In this document: in pieces, positions 47,259-56,769 of the stretch
Layout: every line of letters begins with the position of its first letter
Position numbering within the stretch: position 1 is the stretch's first letter
Source of the DNA: an uncultured Lachnospiraceae bacterium
GTDB taxonomy: Bacteria; Bacillota; Clostridia; Lachnospirales; Lachnospiraceae
Length of the DNA stretch: 64,000 bases
Direction of reading: 5' to 3'
Assembly: GCA_945919075.1 (NCBI GenBank)
Contig: CAMEIX010000014.1
Location: 18,094 to 82,093 of the forward strand
The notes under the pieces: generated by a model
What the model was told of the DNA's origin: nothing
Database searches by the model: none
What the model saw: the letters and a program-made list of their open reading frames with translations, nothing else
Made by a program: the position numbers and the translations under genes

Positions 47259-48710
47259 ATGAAAACAGATACTATAGCAGCAATTGCGACAGCATTGTCA
47301 GATTCCGGAATCGGAATTATCCGTATCAGCGGAACAAAAGCGGTTGAGGTAGCGGATAAGATATATCGTTCAAAAACAGGAAAAAAGCATTTATCAGATA
47401 TGAAGAGCCATACCATTCATTATGGATTTATTGTAGATAATGACAATAGTGTCATAGATGAAGTTATGGTAAGTGTTATGAGGGCTCCGAAAAGCTATAC
47501 TGCGGAAGACACGGTAGAAATAAACTGTCACGGCGGTATTCTTATGATGAGAAAAATTCTGGAAACCGTTCTAAAAAACGGTGCCAGAATGGCAGAACCC
47601 GGGGAATTTACAAAGAGAGCTTTTTTAAATGGAAGAATGGATCTTTCAGAAGCAGAAGCGGTTATGGATTTGATTCATGCTAAAAATGAAGTTTCATTAA
47701 AATCTTCTTTGAAACAATTAAAAGGATCTGTTTCCGAAAAAATTAAAGATTTACGTGCTAAAATCATTTATGAAATTGCATTTATAGAATCGGCTTTAGA
47801 TGATCCGGAGCATATCAGTTTGGATGACTATCCCAGGCGGTTAAGCAAAATTATTGAAGAGATGCTTTTAGAAATAAATAAACTGCTATTATCCGCGGAT
47901 AATGGTAAAATTTTAAAAGAAGGCATAAATACCGTTATTGTTGGAAAACCAAACGCCGGAAAATCATCTTTTTTAAATAGGCTGGCAGGAGAAGAAAAGG
48001 CCATTGTAACGGATATTGCGGGAACTACAAGAGATATTCTGGAAGAGCAGATTAATCTTAATGGTATTACCTTAAATTTAATTGATACTGCAGGTATCCG
48101 TTCTACAGAAGATAAGGTCGAAAAAATAGGCGTGGAAAAAGCAAAGAAATTTGCAAATGATGCAGATTTAATTATTTATGTGGTAGACAGTTCTGTTCCT
48201 TTAGATGAAAACGACAGAGAAATCATGAAATTAATTGGTAAAAAGAAGTCCATGGTTTTATTAAATAAATCGGATTTGGAAGCTGTGGTAAGCGAAGAAG
48301 AAATATACGGTTATTTCTTCGAAAACCTGCAAAAAGGAGCAGAATCCGGTGAGGAAAGTTTTTGCGAATATGCCATATATAAACAGGAACCTCTTACGAT
48401 TATCAAAACTTCCACGAAAGAGGAAAACGGACTGGAAGAGTTTGAAAAAGCTGTAAAAGAGATGTTTTTTAAGGGTGAGATTTCCCTTGATAACGAAGTT
48501 TTTATTACCAATATCCGCCATAAAGAATTATTGGAAAATACGAAAGAATCATTATTGGAAGTCAAAAAAAGTCTGGAGAATAATATGCCGGAGGATTTTT
48601 ATTCGATTGATTTGATGAACGCATATACATCCCTGGGAAATATTATAGGAGAAGAAGTATCCGATGATCTGATGGATGAAATCTTTTCTAAGTTTTGTAT
48701 GGGTAAGTAG
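47259..48710 (+). CDS. mnmE: tRNA modification GTPase MnmE
   Basis: A 483-residue GTPase that with MnmG adds the carboxymethylaminomethyl group at U34 of certain tRNAs. N-terminal folate-binding domain; G1 [10 protein letters not shown]3 DTAG, G4 NKSD; C-terminal FCMGK is the C-I/M-GK motif. ATG 47259 follows AAAGGAATT; a TTG two codons earlier is not needed. Its end overlaps the reading of the next gene's leader. Confidence 0.97.
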   Translation: MKTDTIAAIATALSDSGIGIIRISGTKAVEVADKIYRSKTGKKHLSDMKSHTIHYGFIVDNDNSVIDEVMVSVMRAPKSYTAEDTVEINCHGGILMMRKILETVLKNGARMAEPGEFTKRAFLNGRMDLSEAEAVMDLIHAKNEVSLKSSLKQLKGSVSEKIKDLRAKIIYEIAFIESALDDPEHISLDDYPRRLSKIIEEMLLEINKLLLSADNGKILKEGINTVIVGKPNAGKSSFLNRLAGEEKAIVTDIAGTTRDILEEQINLNGITLNLIDTAGIRSTEDKVEKIGVEKAKKFANDADLIIYVVDSSVPLDENDREIMKLIGKKKSMVLLNKSDLEAVVSEEEIYGYFFENLQKGAESGEESFCEYAIYKQEPLTIIKTSTKEENGLEEFEKAVKEMFFKGEISLDNEVFITNIRHKELLENTKESLLEVKKSLENNMPEDFYSIDLMNAYTSLGNIIGEEVSDDLMDEIFSKFCMGK

Positions 48711-48732
48711 TAATTTGAGGAGAGGTACGACT

Positions 48733-50637
48733 ATGTCTCAGGATAAAAAAGATTTTATTATGGATAAAGTTGATGTGTGTGTAGTCGGTGCAGGTCATGC
48801 AGGATGTGAAGCTGCACTGGCATGCGCAAGACTTGGATTAAAAACGGTTATTTTTACAGTAAGTGTGGATAGTATTGCACTCATGCCCTGTAATCCGAAT
48901 ATCGGAGGATCATCGAAGGGACATCTGGTTCGGGAAATTGATGCATTGGGCGGTGAAATGGGAAAAAACATCGATAAAACATTTATCCAGTCCAAAATGT
49001 TGAATGTATCAAAAGGTCCTGCTGTTCATTCTTTACGCGCTCAGGCTGATAAAGCGGATTATTCCCGTGCTATGCGTAAGGTTTTGGAAAATCAGGAAAA
49101 TCTCACAATTAAACAGGCAGAAGTTTGTGAAATTCTTTGGGAAGATGGGGAGAAGAAAACAGTAAAGGGTGTAAAAACATTTACCGGTGCGATTTATGAA
49201 TGTCGTGGTGTTATTTTGTGCACCGGTACTTATTTAAGAGCAAGATGTTTATGCGGTGAATCTATTACTTATACCGGACCAAACGGTCTTCAGGCAGCAA
49301 ATCATCTTCAGGATTCCTTAAAAGAAATGGGTATTGAACTTAGAAGGTTCAAAACAGGTACTCCTGCCCGTATGGATCGAAACAGTATTGATTTTTCCAA
49401 AATGGAAGAACAGTTTGGAGATGAAAGAATTGTACCCTTTTCTTTTTCTACTGATCCGGATTCCATTCAGAAAGAACAGGTATCCTGTTATTTAACTTAT
49501 ACGAATGAAAAAACTCATGAAATAATTCGTGCTAATTTAGACAGATCTCCCATCTATGCCGGAATTATTGAAGGTACCGGACCGAGATATTGTCCTTCTA
49601 TAGAAGATAAGGTAGTAAAATTTGCAGAGAAGGACAGACATCAGGTATTTATTGAACCGGAAGGAATTCATACAAATGAAATGTATGTAGGCGGTATGTC
49701 ATCTTCACTTCCGGAAGATGTACAACTTCAAATGTACCGGACAGTGCCCGGTCTGGAAAATTGTAAAATTGTCCGGAATGCGTATGCAATTGAGTATGAT
49801 TGTATCAATGCAAGAGATTTATATCCCACTCTTGAGTTTAAGAATATCAATGGTCTTTTTGCGGGAGGACAATTTAACGGCAGCAGCGGATATGAAGAAG
49901 CAGCAGCGCAGGGTCTGATTGCCGGAATTAACTGTGCTCTTTCTTTACTTGGAAAAGAACAGCTTGTACTGGATAGGTCCCAGGCTTATATCGGGGTTTT
50001 AATTGATGACCTGGTAACAAAGGATAACAGGGAACCTTATCGTATGATGACTTCCAGAGCAGAATATCGTTTGCTTCTTCGTCAGGATAATGCAGATATC
50101 CGTTTAAGAAAAATTGGATATGAGGTTGGTCTGGTTTCACAAGAAGATTATGATAAATTTGTTGTAAAAAAAGAATCTATTGAAAAGGAAATCCTGCGAT
50201 TGAAAGAAACAAAAGTAGGCGGTTCTGCTCCGATTCAGAAATTCTTACAGGCACACGGAAGTAATACATTAAAGACTGCGGCCAGTCTCGCTGATTTAAT
50301 GTGCAGACAGGAATTAAATTATGATGTGTTGTCTGAAATTGATAAAGAAAGACCGAAACTTCCAAAAGATGTAACCGACCAGGTAGAAATTGAATTGAAA
50401 TACGAAGGTTATATCGAGCGTCAGATGCGTCAGGTAGAACAATATAAAAAGATGGAAAAAAAATTAATTCCGGAAGATATTGATTATGATGCTGTTTTAA
50501 GTTTACGTTTAGAAGCGAGACAGAAGCTCAAAACATTTAAACCGGTTTCGGTAGGACAGGCTTCCCGTATTTCCGGTGTTACTCCTGCTGACATATCTGT
50601 TTTGGTAGTATATCTGGAACAACAAAAATATCAATAG
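48733..50637 (+). CDS. mnmG: tRNA uridine-5-carboxymethylaminomethyl modification enzyme MnmG
   Basis: A 634-residue FAD protein, partner of Mnm[18 protein letters not shown] is the dinucleotide fold; [24 protein letters not shown] and [13 protein letters not shown] are MnmG signatures. Start ATG 48733 has GGAGAGG upstream; the open frame further upstream lies inside mnmE. Confidence 0.97.
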   Translation: MSQDKKDFIMDKVDVCVVGAGHAGCEAALACARLGLKTVIFTVSVDSIALMPCNPNIGGSSKGHLVREIDALGGEMGKNIDKTFIQSKMLNVSKGPAVHSLRAQADKADYSRAMRKVLENQENLTIKQAEVCEILWEDGEKKTVKGVKTFTGAIYECRGVILCTGTYLRARCLCGESITYTGPNGLQAANHLQDSLKEMGIELRRFKTGTPARMDRNSIDFSKMEEQFGDERIVPFSFSTDPDSIQKEQVSCYLTYTNEKTHEIIRANLDRSPIYAGIIEGTGPRYCPSIEDKVVKFAEKDRHQVFIEPEGIHTNEMYVGGMSSSLPEDVQLQMYRTVPGLENCKIVRNAYAIEYDCINARDLYPTLEFKNINGLFAGGQFNGSSGYEEAAAQGLIAGINCALSLLGKEQLVLDRSQAYIGVLIDDLVTKDNREPYRMMTSRAEYRLLLRQDNADIRLRKIGYEVGLVSQEDYDKFVVKKESIEKEILRLKETKVGGSAPIQKFLQAHGSNTLKTAASLADLMCRQELNYDVLSEIDKERPKLPKDVTDQVEIELKYEGYIERQMRQVEQYKKMEKKLIPEDIDYDAVLSLRLEARQKLKTFKPVSVGQASRISGVTPADISVLVVYLEQQKYQ

Positions 50638-50646
50638 GAGATTAAA

Positions 50647-51366
50647 ATGTATCATACAGATCAATTTGTAAAGGATTTGGAGCAATTAAATATAAGTCTT
50701 ACTGATAATCAGATACAACAGTTTCTTACTTATTATGAAATGCTTGTAGAGTGGAATGAGTTCATGAATCTGACTGCAATTACAGAATATGAAGAAGTTC
50801 TGAAAAAACATTTTGTGGACAGTTTAACACTTATAAAAGCTGTGGATCTTACAAAAAATCTATCTCTTATAGATATAGGTACCGGTGCCGGATTTCCGGG
50901 ATTACCACTTAAAATTGCTTTTCCAAATTTGAAAATTACACTTTTGGATTCTTTAAATAAGAGAATCGGTTTTTTAAATGCAGTTATCGAAAAATTGGGA
51001 CTCGAAAATATTGAGACAATTCATGGGCGTGCGGAAGATTTTGCAAAGCCCGGTAAACTGCGTGAAAAATTTGATATCTGTGTATCCCGTGCAGTTGCAA
51101 ATATGACAACACTGTCAGAATATTGTCTTCCTTTTGTAAAGGTTGGAGGAGAATTTATTTCTTATAAATCCGAAAAAATTGTGGAAGAGGCGGAAGAAGC
51201 TAAAAAAGCAATTACTATATTAGGAGGAAAAGTTAATAGACAAATAGAATTATACTTGCCTAATTCTGATATTTATCGTAATCTGTTTATTATAGATAAG
51301 AAATCTATATGTCCCAATAAGTATCCAAGAAAAGCGGGGTTACCATCAAAAGAACCCCTCCGTTAG
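50647..51366 (+). CDS. rsmG: 16S rRNA (guanine527-N7)-methyltransferase RsmG
   Basis: A 239-residue SAM methyltransferase. SLIDIGTGAGFPGLPLKI is the SAM motif, NKRIGFLNAVI and VSRAVANMTTLSEY follow. Loss causes low-level streptomycin resistance in many bacteria. TAGGAGATTAAA precedes ATG, 9 nt after mnmG. Confidence 0.97.
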   Translation: MYHTDQFVKDLEQLNISLTDNQIQQFLTYYEMLVEWNEFMNLTAITEYEEVLKKHFVDSLTLIKAVDLTKNLSLIDIGTGAGFPGLPLKIAFPNLKITLLDSLNKRIGFLNAVIEKLGLENIETIHGRAEDFAKPGKLREKFDICVSRAVANMTTLSEYCLPFVKVGGEFISYKSEKIVEEAEEAKKAITILGGKVNRQIELYLPNSDIYRNLFIIDKKSICPNKYPRKAGLPSKEPLR

Positions 51367-51383
51367 AATATCAGGAGTTATTT

Positions 51384-52346
51384 ATGACAAAAGAAAACAG
51401 AGAATCCCTTTTTGAAATTTATCACAGTTTTTTGGATGAAGCAGAATCTTTGGAAAAAGAAATTCATGAAAATGAATTATCCATTACGGAAGCAGAAAAA
51501 TATTTGGATAAAATGTATGATTCTGAACCGGATGATTTTAAGGTATTCTCACCCCGTAATATATTGAGGACGCAAAAGACTGAAATCGATCATAGAAAAG
51601 AACTGATCGAAAGAATGGAGAATAATAATAAATATCTTCACAGCAGACTCGAAAAAATTAATTCTTATATTCTTGGTCTCGAAAGTGTTTTACGTGAAAA
51701 AAAGGAAGAGACGAATTCTGCTCAATTTATCTATACAATTCAGGAAAAAGAACGAGTGCGTATTGCCAATAATCTTCATGACTTATCCCTACAGAATTTA
51801 ACTTTTTTATATCATAAAACAGAAATTGTAAGTAAATATATTGATAAAGATACTGTTCGCGCAAAGTTAGAACTTGCCACACTATCAAAACAGTTAAAAG
51901 AGACCATAGATGATATCAGGGATGTAATCTTTAATCTGAATCCTATTAATATTAATATTTATGGGATTAAAGAGTCCATAGATAAATTAGTGGAAAAATA
52001 TGAAAAGATAAATCCTAATATTAATTTTATTACAAGTATTGAAGATATCAGTATTTCCGATGATACCATTGCAAATACTATTTTCAATTTTATACAGGAA
52101 GCTGCTTATAATGCAGTCATTCATTCTAACGGTTCCAATATTACAATTTTCTTGAAAAAGGAGTATCATAAATGCTATGTATCCGTAAAGGATGATGGCT
52201 AGGGTTTTCAGATGAATGAAATGGATTATAAAAACGCACATTTTGGAATCCATATTTTAGAAGAACGCATTAAATTAATTGGTGGAACATTCAAAATAGA
52301 TACCGGTGATAAAGGTACGGAAGTATCAGCTATTTTTAAGTTTTAA
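51384..52346 (+). pseudogene. NarL-type sensor histidine kinase with in-frame TAG
   Basis: The frame from ATG 51384 encodes a coiled-coil N-terminus (about 15-115), a HisKA_3 dimerisation domain with phospho-acceptor His132 in RIANNLHDLSLQNL, and a HATPase domain. At 52200-52202 a TAG interrupts the ATP G1 motif DDG-stop-GF. The same frame then continues for 47 codons to TAA at 52346, restoring GFQMNEM, the HFGIHILEERI helix and GDKGTEV. So one nonsense base change, a readthrough or a sequencing error separates it from a full 320-residue kinase. No membrane helix is visible, so it is cytoplasmic. It pairs with the regulator 16 nt downstream. Confidence 0.85.
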
Positions 52347-52362
52347 TTAGTGAGGATAGAAA

Positions 52363-53016
52363 ATGGCAGATAATCAAATCAGAATCATTATTTCAGACGA
52401 TCATGCATTAATCCGGGAAGGATTAAAACAACTTTTAGAATTTGATGGCGATATTTCTGTAATAGAAGAAGCAGCAAATGGTGAAGAATGTATTGAAAAA
52501 GTGGTACGTTATAATCCTGATGTTCTTCTATTGGATATTAATATGCCTAAAAAGAATGGTATCGAAGTTCTTGAAAATATACGTGACAGGGGACTAAATC
52601 AGAAAGTCATTATTTTAACGGTTCATAATGAGGCTGAATATATGTTAAAAGCAATGGACTTAGGTGTAAATGGATATATCTTAAAAGATTCCTGCTCAAG
52701 TGAAATTAAACAGGCTATTTATACTGTAATGAAGGGTGAAGTTTTTATTCAGAAAGAATTAGTTCCTATACTTAATTCAAAATTGCTTAAGAGAGATATT
52801 GATAAGGAAAAAATAAAATCATTGACAAACAGAGAACTGGAAATATTGAAATTAGTTTCACATGGTCAATCCAATAAGGATTTGGCATCAGCTTTAAATA
52901 TTAGTGAAAGAACTGTAAAAAATCATTTATCCAGTTTATTCAAAAAGATAGATGTTGAAGACCGTACACAGGCAGCAGTATTTGCTATTAAAAATGACTT
53001 GGTAGAAATATATTAG
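52363..53016 (+). CDS. NarL/LuxR-family response regulator
   Basis: A 217-residue regulator. Receiver domain with acidic pair DD12-13, phospho-acceptor Asp58 (LLLDINMP) and Lys near 109. C-terminal LuxR helix-turn-helix: LTNREIEILKLVSHGQSNKDLA-like (here TNRELEILK) and ISERTVKNHLSSLFKKI. It is intact although its kinase has a stop. Target genes are unknown. Confidence 0.93.
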   Translation: MADNQIRIIISDDHALIREGLKQLLEFDGDISVIEEAANGEECIEKVVRYNPDVLLLDINMPKKNGIEVLENIRDRGLNQKVIILTVHNEAEYMLKAMDLGVNGYILKDSCSSEIKQAIYTVMKGEVFIQKELVPILNSKLLKRDIDKEKIKSLTNRELEILKLVSHGQSNKDLASALNISERTVKNHLSSLFKKIDVEDRTQAAVFAIKNDLVEIY

Positions 53017-53030
53017 AAGTATAAAATCCG

Positions 53031-53098
53031 GAGCTAAGTAAATTATTTTAAATGAAAAAGATTAATATAAAGATTTCTTTTTATGATTTACTTGGCTC
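53031..53098 (+). other. Long RNA hairpin after the response regulator gene
   Basis: GAGCTAAGTAAATTAT (53031-53046) pairs completely with ATGATTTACTTGGCTC (53083-53098) as plus-strand RNA, using two U-G pairs; AAAAAG/CTTTTT extends it inside. The U-G pairs work only on the plus strand, so it belongs to the regulator transcript. No T-run follows. Confidence 0.55.
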
Positions 53099-53223
53099 TG
53101 ATTACTAATCTATATGTTGTATCTGAATAATCTAATATAATTAAAATATATCCTATATCTATGATTTTCCCTAAAAATGCAATATTTTTTATAAAATTAA
53201 TACGTTTTTTGTTATATTTATAG

Positions 53224-53287
53224 TGTTTCACGTGAAACATTGTGTCTTAGAATTTAAAAAACACAAGATAATGTTTCACGTGAAACA
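53224..53287. other. Two parS centromere sites
   Basis: Two perfect copies of TGTTTCACGTGAAACA at 53224-53239 and 53272-53287, 48 bp apart, match the universal bacterial parS. A half-like GCGTGAAACA lies near 53314. The 53017-53480 gap otherwise holds a hairpin and the parA promoter, no gene. ParB encoded nearby should load here. Confidence 0.97.
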
Positions 53288-53420
53288 TTGAAATTCTATA
53301 TATTGTGATTAATTGCGTGAAACATTTTTAAAATAGAACTGTGAAATATAAAATTTAAGTGTTTTAAAGGATTTTCAATTTTTTTATTTATTTATTATAG
53401 ATAAAGGGTGAAATAGATGA

Positions 53421-53457
53421 TATAATAGACAACGGACAAAGGGAAACATACTTTGTC
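53421..53457 (+). promoter_or_regulatory. Probable promoter and leader hairpin of parA
   Basis: TATAAT at 53421-53426 has a poor -35. In the leader GACAAAG-9 nt-CTTTGTC (53435-53457) forms a 7-bp stem before the SD GAAAGGAAG. Confidence 0.5.
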
Positions 53458-53480
53458 TCGTTTAATGAAAGGAAGATATT

Positions 53481-54245
53481 ATGGGTAAAGTTATTGCAAT
53501 TGCAAACCAGAAAGGTGGAGTTGGAAAAACCACTACATCTATTAACTTATCTGCTTCCCTCGCTGCAAAAGGGAAAAAGGTATTAGTTATAGATACCGAT
53601 CCTCAGGGTAATACAACCAGTGGTTTCGGTATTGATAAGAATGAATTAGAATGTACTCTCTATGAACTAATGTTAGGAGATTGTTCCATACAAGACAGTA
53701 TCTTAAAAGATGTTATTCCTAATTTATCAATAATTCCCGCAAATGTTAATCTTGCAGCAGCAGAAATCGAACTGATTGGTGTGGATAAAAAGGAATATAT
53801 CTTAAAGGAAGAAGTGGATTGGATTAAAAATCAGTATGATTTCATCAATATTGATTGCCCTCCTTCATTGAATACACTTACAATCAATGCATTAACAACA
53901 GCGGACAGTGTACTGGTTCCTATTCAATGTGAGTATTATGCATTGGAAGGATTAAGCCAATTGATCCACACTGTCAATTTAGTAAAGGAACGTCTGAATC
54001 CAAAGCTGGATATGGAAGGCGTTGTATTTACTATGTTTGATGCAAGGACAAACCTTTCCATGCAGGTTGTTGAAAATGTTAAGAGTAATTTGAATCAGAA
54101 TATCTATAATACAATTATTCCAAGAAATATCAGACTTGCAGAGGCTCCCAGTTATGGAATGCCTATTCACATGTACGATCCAAAATCTGCAGGTGCTGAA
54201 AGTTATATGAACCTTGCAACCGAAGTAATCAAACATAACAAATAA
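53481..54245 (+). CDS. soj: Chromosome partition ATPase ParA/Soj
   Basis: A 254-residue Walker-type ATPase. KGGVGKTTTSINL is the deviant Walker A (residues about 11-23), DTDPQGNTT and YDFINIDCPPSLN follow. It binds DNA as an ATP dimer and with ParB segregates origins and regulates DnaA. The next gene is parB, 20 nt away, and parS lies upstream. Confidence 0.97.
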   Translation: MGKVIAIANQKGGVGKTTTSINLSASLAAKGKKVLVIDTDPQGNTTSGFGIDKNELECTLYELMLGDCSIQDSILKDVIPNLSIIPANVNLAAAEIELIGVDKKEYILKEEVDWIKNQYDFINIDCPPSLNTLTINALTTADSVLVPIQCEYYALEGLSQLIHTVNLVKERLNPKLDMEGVVFTMFDARTNLSMQVVENVKSNLNQNIYNTIIPRNIRLAEAPSYGMPIHMYDPKSAGAESYMNLATEVIKHNK

Positions 54246-54265
54246 TACATAAAAAGGAGAAAACC

Positions 54266-55165
54266 ATGGCAACAAAACCGAGAGGATTAGGGAAAGGTTT
54301 AGGTAAGGGTTTAGGAATTGATTCTATTATTCCTCCTTCAAAGACGGAAGATATAAAAACAACATCTGCAGAATCCGGAGAAGTAGAAACATTAGTAAAA
54401 ATTACAAAGATTGAACCTAACAAAGAGCAGCCCAGAAAGAATTTTGATGAGGATGCATTGCTTGAATTAGCAGATTCAATTAAAACATTTGGTATTATCC
54501 AGCCCATTGTTGTCCAGGATCGAAAAGATCATTATGAAATTATCGCCGGTGAACGTAGATGGCGTGCTGCAAGAATGGCCGGTTTGAAAGAAGTTCCTGT
54601 AATTATTAAAAATTATAGTGAACAGGAAATCGTGGAGATTTCATTAATTGAAAATATTCAGCGTGAAAACTTAAATCCTATTGAAGAAGCCCAGGCATAT
54701 AAGCGTTTACTTACGGAATTTAATTTGAAACAGGATGAAGTTGCAGAACGTGTTTCCAAGAGCAGAACTGCCGTAACCAATTCCATGCGTCTGTTGAAAT
54801 TATCAGATGAAGTGCAGCAGATGGTAATTGACGAAATGCTTACAACCGGACATGCCAGAGCACTTCTTGCTGTGGAGAATCCGGAAGAACAGTATAATCT
54901 GGCACAGAGAATCTTTGATGAGAAATTAAGTGTTCGTGATGTCGAGAAAATTGTAAAGAGTTTCCAGAAACCGAAGACTAAGAAGAAAAAGCTGGATGAT
55001 GAAGCACTTAAAGTTATCTATCAGGATATGGAAAGTAAGCTTCAGGAGGTTCTCAGTACAAAGGTCGCTATTACTTCAAAGGGTGCCGGTGCAGGAAAAT
55101 TGGAAATTGAATTTTATAGTCATGAGGATTTAGACAGACTTTATGATTTACTTACCGGAAAATAA
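54266..55165 (+). CDS. parB: Chromosome partition protein ParB/Spo0J
   Basis: A 299-residue ParB. A basic MATKPRGLGKGLGKGL start, the CTPase domain with ENIQRENLNPIEEA and AGERRWRAARMAG, then helix-turn-helix with QDEVAERVSKSRTAVTNSMRLL. It binds parS and spreads as a CTP clamp. C-terminal dimer domain present. AAAAGGAGAAAACC precedes ATG. Confidence 0.97.
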   Translation: MATKPRGLGKGLGKGLGIDSIIPPSKTEDIKTTSAESGEVETLVKITKIEPNKEQPRKNFDEDALLELADSIKTFGIIQPIVVQDRKDHYEIIAGERRWRAARMAGLKEVPVIIKNYSEQEIVEISLIENIQRENLNPIEEAQAYKRLLTEFNLKQDEVAERVSKSRTAVTNSMRLLKLSDEVQQMVIDEMLTTGHARALLAVENPEEQYNLAQRIFDEKLSVRDVEKIVKSFQKPKTKKKKLDDEALKVIYQDMESKLQEVLSTKVAITSKGAGAGKLEIEFYSHEDLDRLYDLLTGK

Positions 55166-55184
55166 AAGGAAAGGCAGGTAAACT

Positions 55185-55697
55185 ATGACTAACAGTAAAA
55201 TACTGCAAAGTATGGGATTAGGAAACCTGGACATTGGATATCTTTTTATTGGGATGGCAGTTCTTATTCTGATTTTAGTGATTGTAGTTATTACTCAGAT
55301 TAAAAGGACAAATGAATTAAAATCCAGATTGGATAAATTTACTACCGGAAAAGATGGTAAGAGTTTAGAGAAAGATATTGCCAGCCTGTATGAAGATAAC
55401 AAGTTCATCAAGGTAAATGTTGAGAAGAACAAAAAAGATATTAAAATTCTGTATAAGAAGTTTAAGTATGCTTTCCAAAAGATTGGCATTGTAAAATATG
55501 ATGCATTTAAGCAGATGGGCGGAAAACTCAGCTTTTCCCTTGCCCTTTTGGATGAGAACAACGATGGTTTTATTATAAACTCAGTTCATAGTACGGATGG
55601 TTGTTATACCTATACAAAAGAAATTAAAAACGGTGAATGTGCAATCGCATTGGGTGAAGAGGAACAGGTGGCACTTAATATGGCCATGGGAGAATAA
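55185..55697 (+). CDS. DUF4446 family membrane protein
   Basis: A 170-residue protein: one helix at about 21-39, a coiled segment, then a small domain with FQKIGIVKYDAFKQMGGKLSFSLALLDENNDGF. The KYDAF..MGG.LSF.LA.LD motif marks DUF4446, a family commonly placed after parB in Clostridia. Function unknown. It ends 2 nt before the next ATG. Confidence 0.85.
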   Translation: MTNSKILQSMGLGNLDIGYLFIGMAVLILILVIVVITQIKRTNELKSRLDKFTTGKDGKSLEKDIASLYEDNKFIKVNVEKNKKDIKILYKKFKYAFQKIGIVKYDAFKQMGGKLSFSLALLDENNDGFIINSVHSTDGCYTYTKEIKNGECAIALGEEEQVALNMAMGE

Positions 55698-55699
55698 GC

Positions 55700-56749
55700 A
55701 TGCGTTATGTAGCAGTCAAGGATCTGGTTGGGGAAGAAATCTTAGGTCAGGATGTTTTGACAAGCGATTTTGTTATGATTCTTCCTTCCAATACTGTATT
55801 AAAGCCGGAATATATTGAAAAACTAAAAGAATTAGAAATTACAAATGTCTATATCAAAGATAAAGAGTATGATGAGCAGATTTTTGTATTGAAATTTGAA
55901 GCTGAGCAGTATTTCAAGGGAAAAGTAAAGGAAATCATAGAACATCATACTTACCGGCATAATGAGGAACTGGTTCAACTGAGTGAAGAGGCAGATAATG
56001 TGATTTCTTCCATCATCCAAGAAGAAGATGTTATGGACAAGGTGTATGATATTCGTAACAGAAGTACGGATATTTATGAGCATTCCCTAAATATTTGTTC
56101 ATTAGCAGTTTTAGTCGGATTGAAAATGGGATTGTCAAAGGAAGAAATACATGACATTAGTGTCGGTTCTTTACTTCATGATATTGGTCTTCGCTATCTC
56201 AATATGGAATACAATAACCAGGATGTGGCAAAACTTTCGGATGCAGATTTGATTGAATACAAAAAACATACGGTATATGGTTATGCAGCTCTTCGGGAAG
56301 AAAACTGGATTGGTAATATTGCGAAGTCAATTATTCTGTATCATCATGAGCGATTGGATAAAACCGGATACCCTCTTCATGCATCGCAAATTTCCAGGCC
56401 GGTTCAGATTGTAGCAGTCTGTGATACCTTTGATGAACTGGTTTGTGGAATCGGTTGTGAAAAAATGAAGGTGTATGAAGCAATCGAATACATGAAGATT
56501 TATAAGAATGTTAAGTTTGATGCGGATATCGTGGATGTATTTCTGCAGTTTGTTGCAGTTTATCCTGCGGGTACCAGGGTTCTTACCAATGAGGGTGAAA
56601 TCTGTGTGGTTTTAAGACAAAACAATGGATTTCCCGAAAGACCGGTGCTTCGTCTTATGGAAGACAAAACCGGAGAAACAATAACGGACGGAACGGTTTA
56701 TGATCTTTTGAAAAAGAGACATATTTTTATTGAAAAAGCAATTGATTAA
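55700..56749 (+). CDS. HD-GYP domain phosphodiesterase-like protein
   Basis: A 349-residue soluble protein. An N-terminal ~110-residue region of unknown fold precedes an HD-GYP domain: SVGSLLHDIGLRYLN (HD), then HHERLDKTGYP (HE and GYP), and CDTFDEL. The HD metal ligands and GYP are present, so cyclic di-GMP hydrolysis is plausible. Lies between the DUF4446 gene and serS, an arrangement known in Lachnospiraceae. Confidence 0.88.
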   Translation: MRYVAVKDLVGEEILGQDVLTSDFVMILPSNTVLKPEYIEKLKELEITNVYIKDKEYDEQIFVLKFEAEQYFKGKVKEIIEHHTYRHNEELVQLSEEADNVISSIIQEEDVMDKVYDIRNRSTDIYEHSLNICSLAVLVGLKMGLSKEEIHDISVGSLLHDIGLRYLNMEYNNQDVAKLSDADLIEYKKHTVYGYAALREENWIGNIAKSIILYHHERLDKTGYPLHASQISRPVQIVAVCDTFDELVCGIGCEKMKVYEAIEYMKIYKNVKFDADIVDVFLQFVAVYPAGTRVLTNEGEICVVLRQNNGFPERPVLRLMEDKTGETITDGTVYDLLKKRHIFIEKAID

Positions 56750-56769
56750 TTTTAAGGAGGCGTCTACAT

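Noticed and set aside
52200..52202. TAG decoded as pyrrolysine or a reassigned codon
   Set aside because: Many neighbouring genes end normally in TAG, and no pyl genes are seen.
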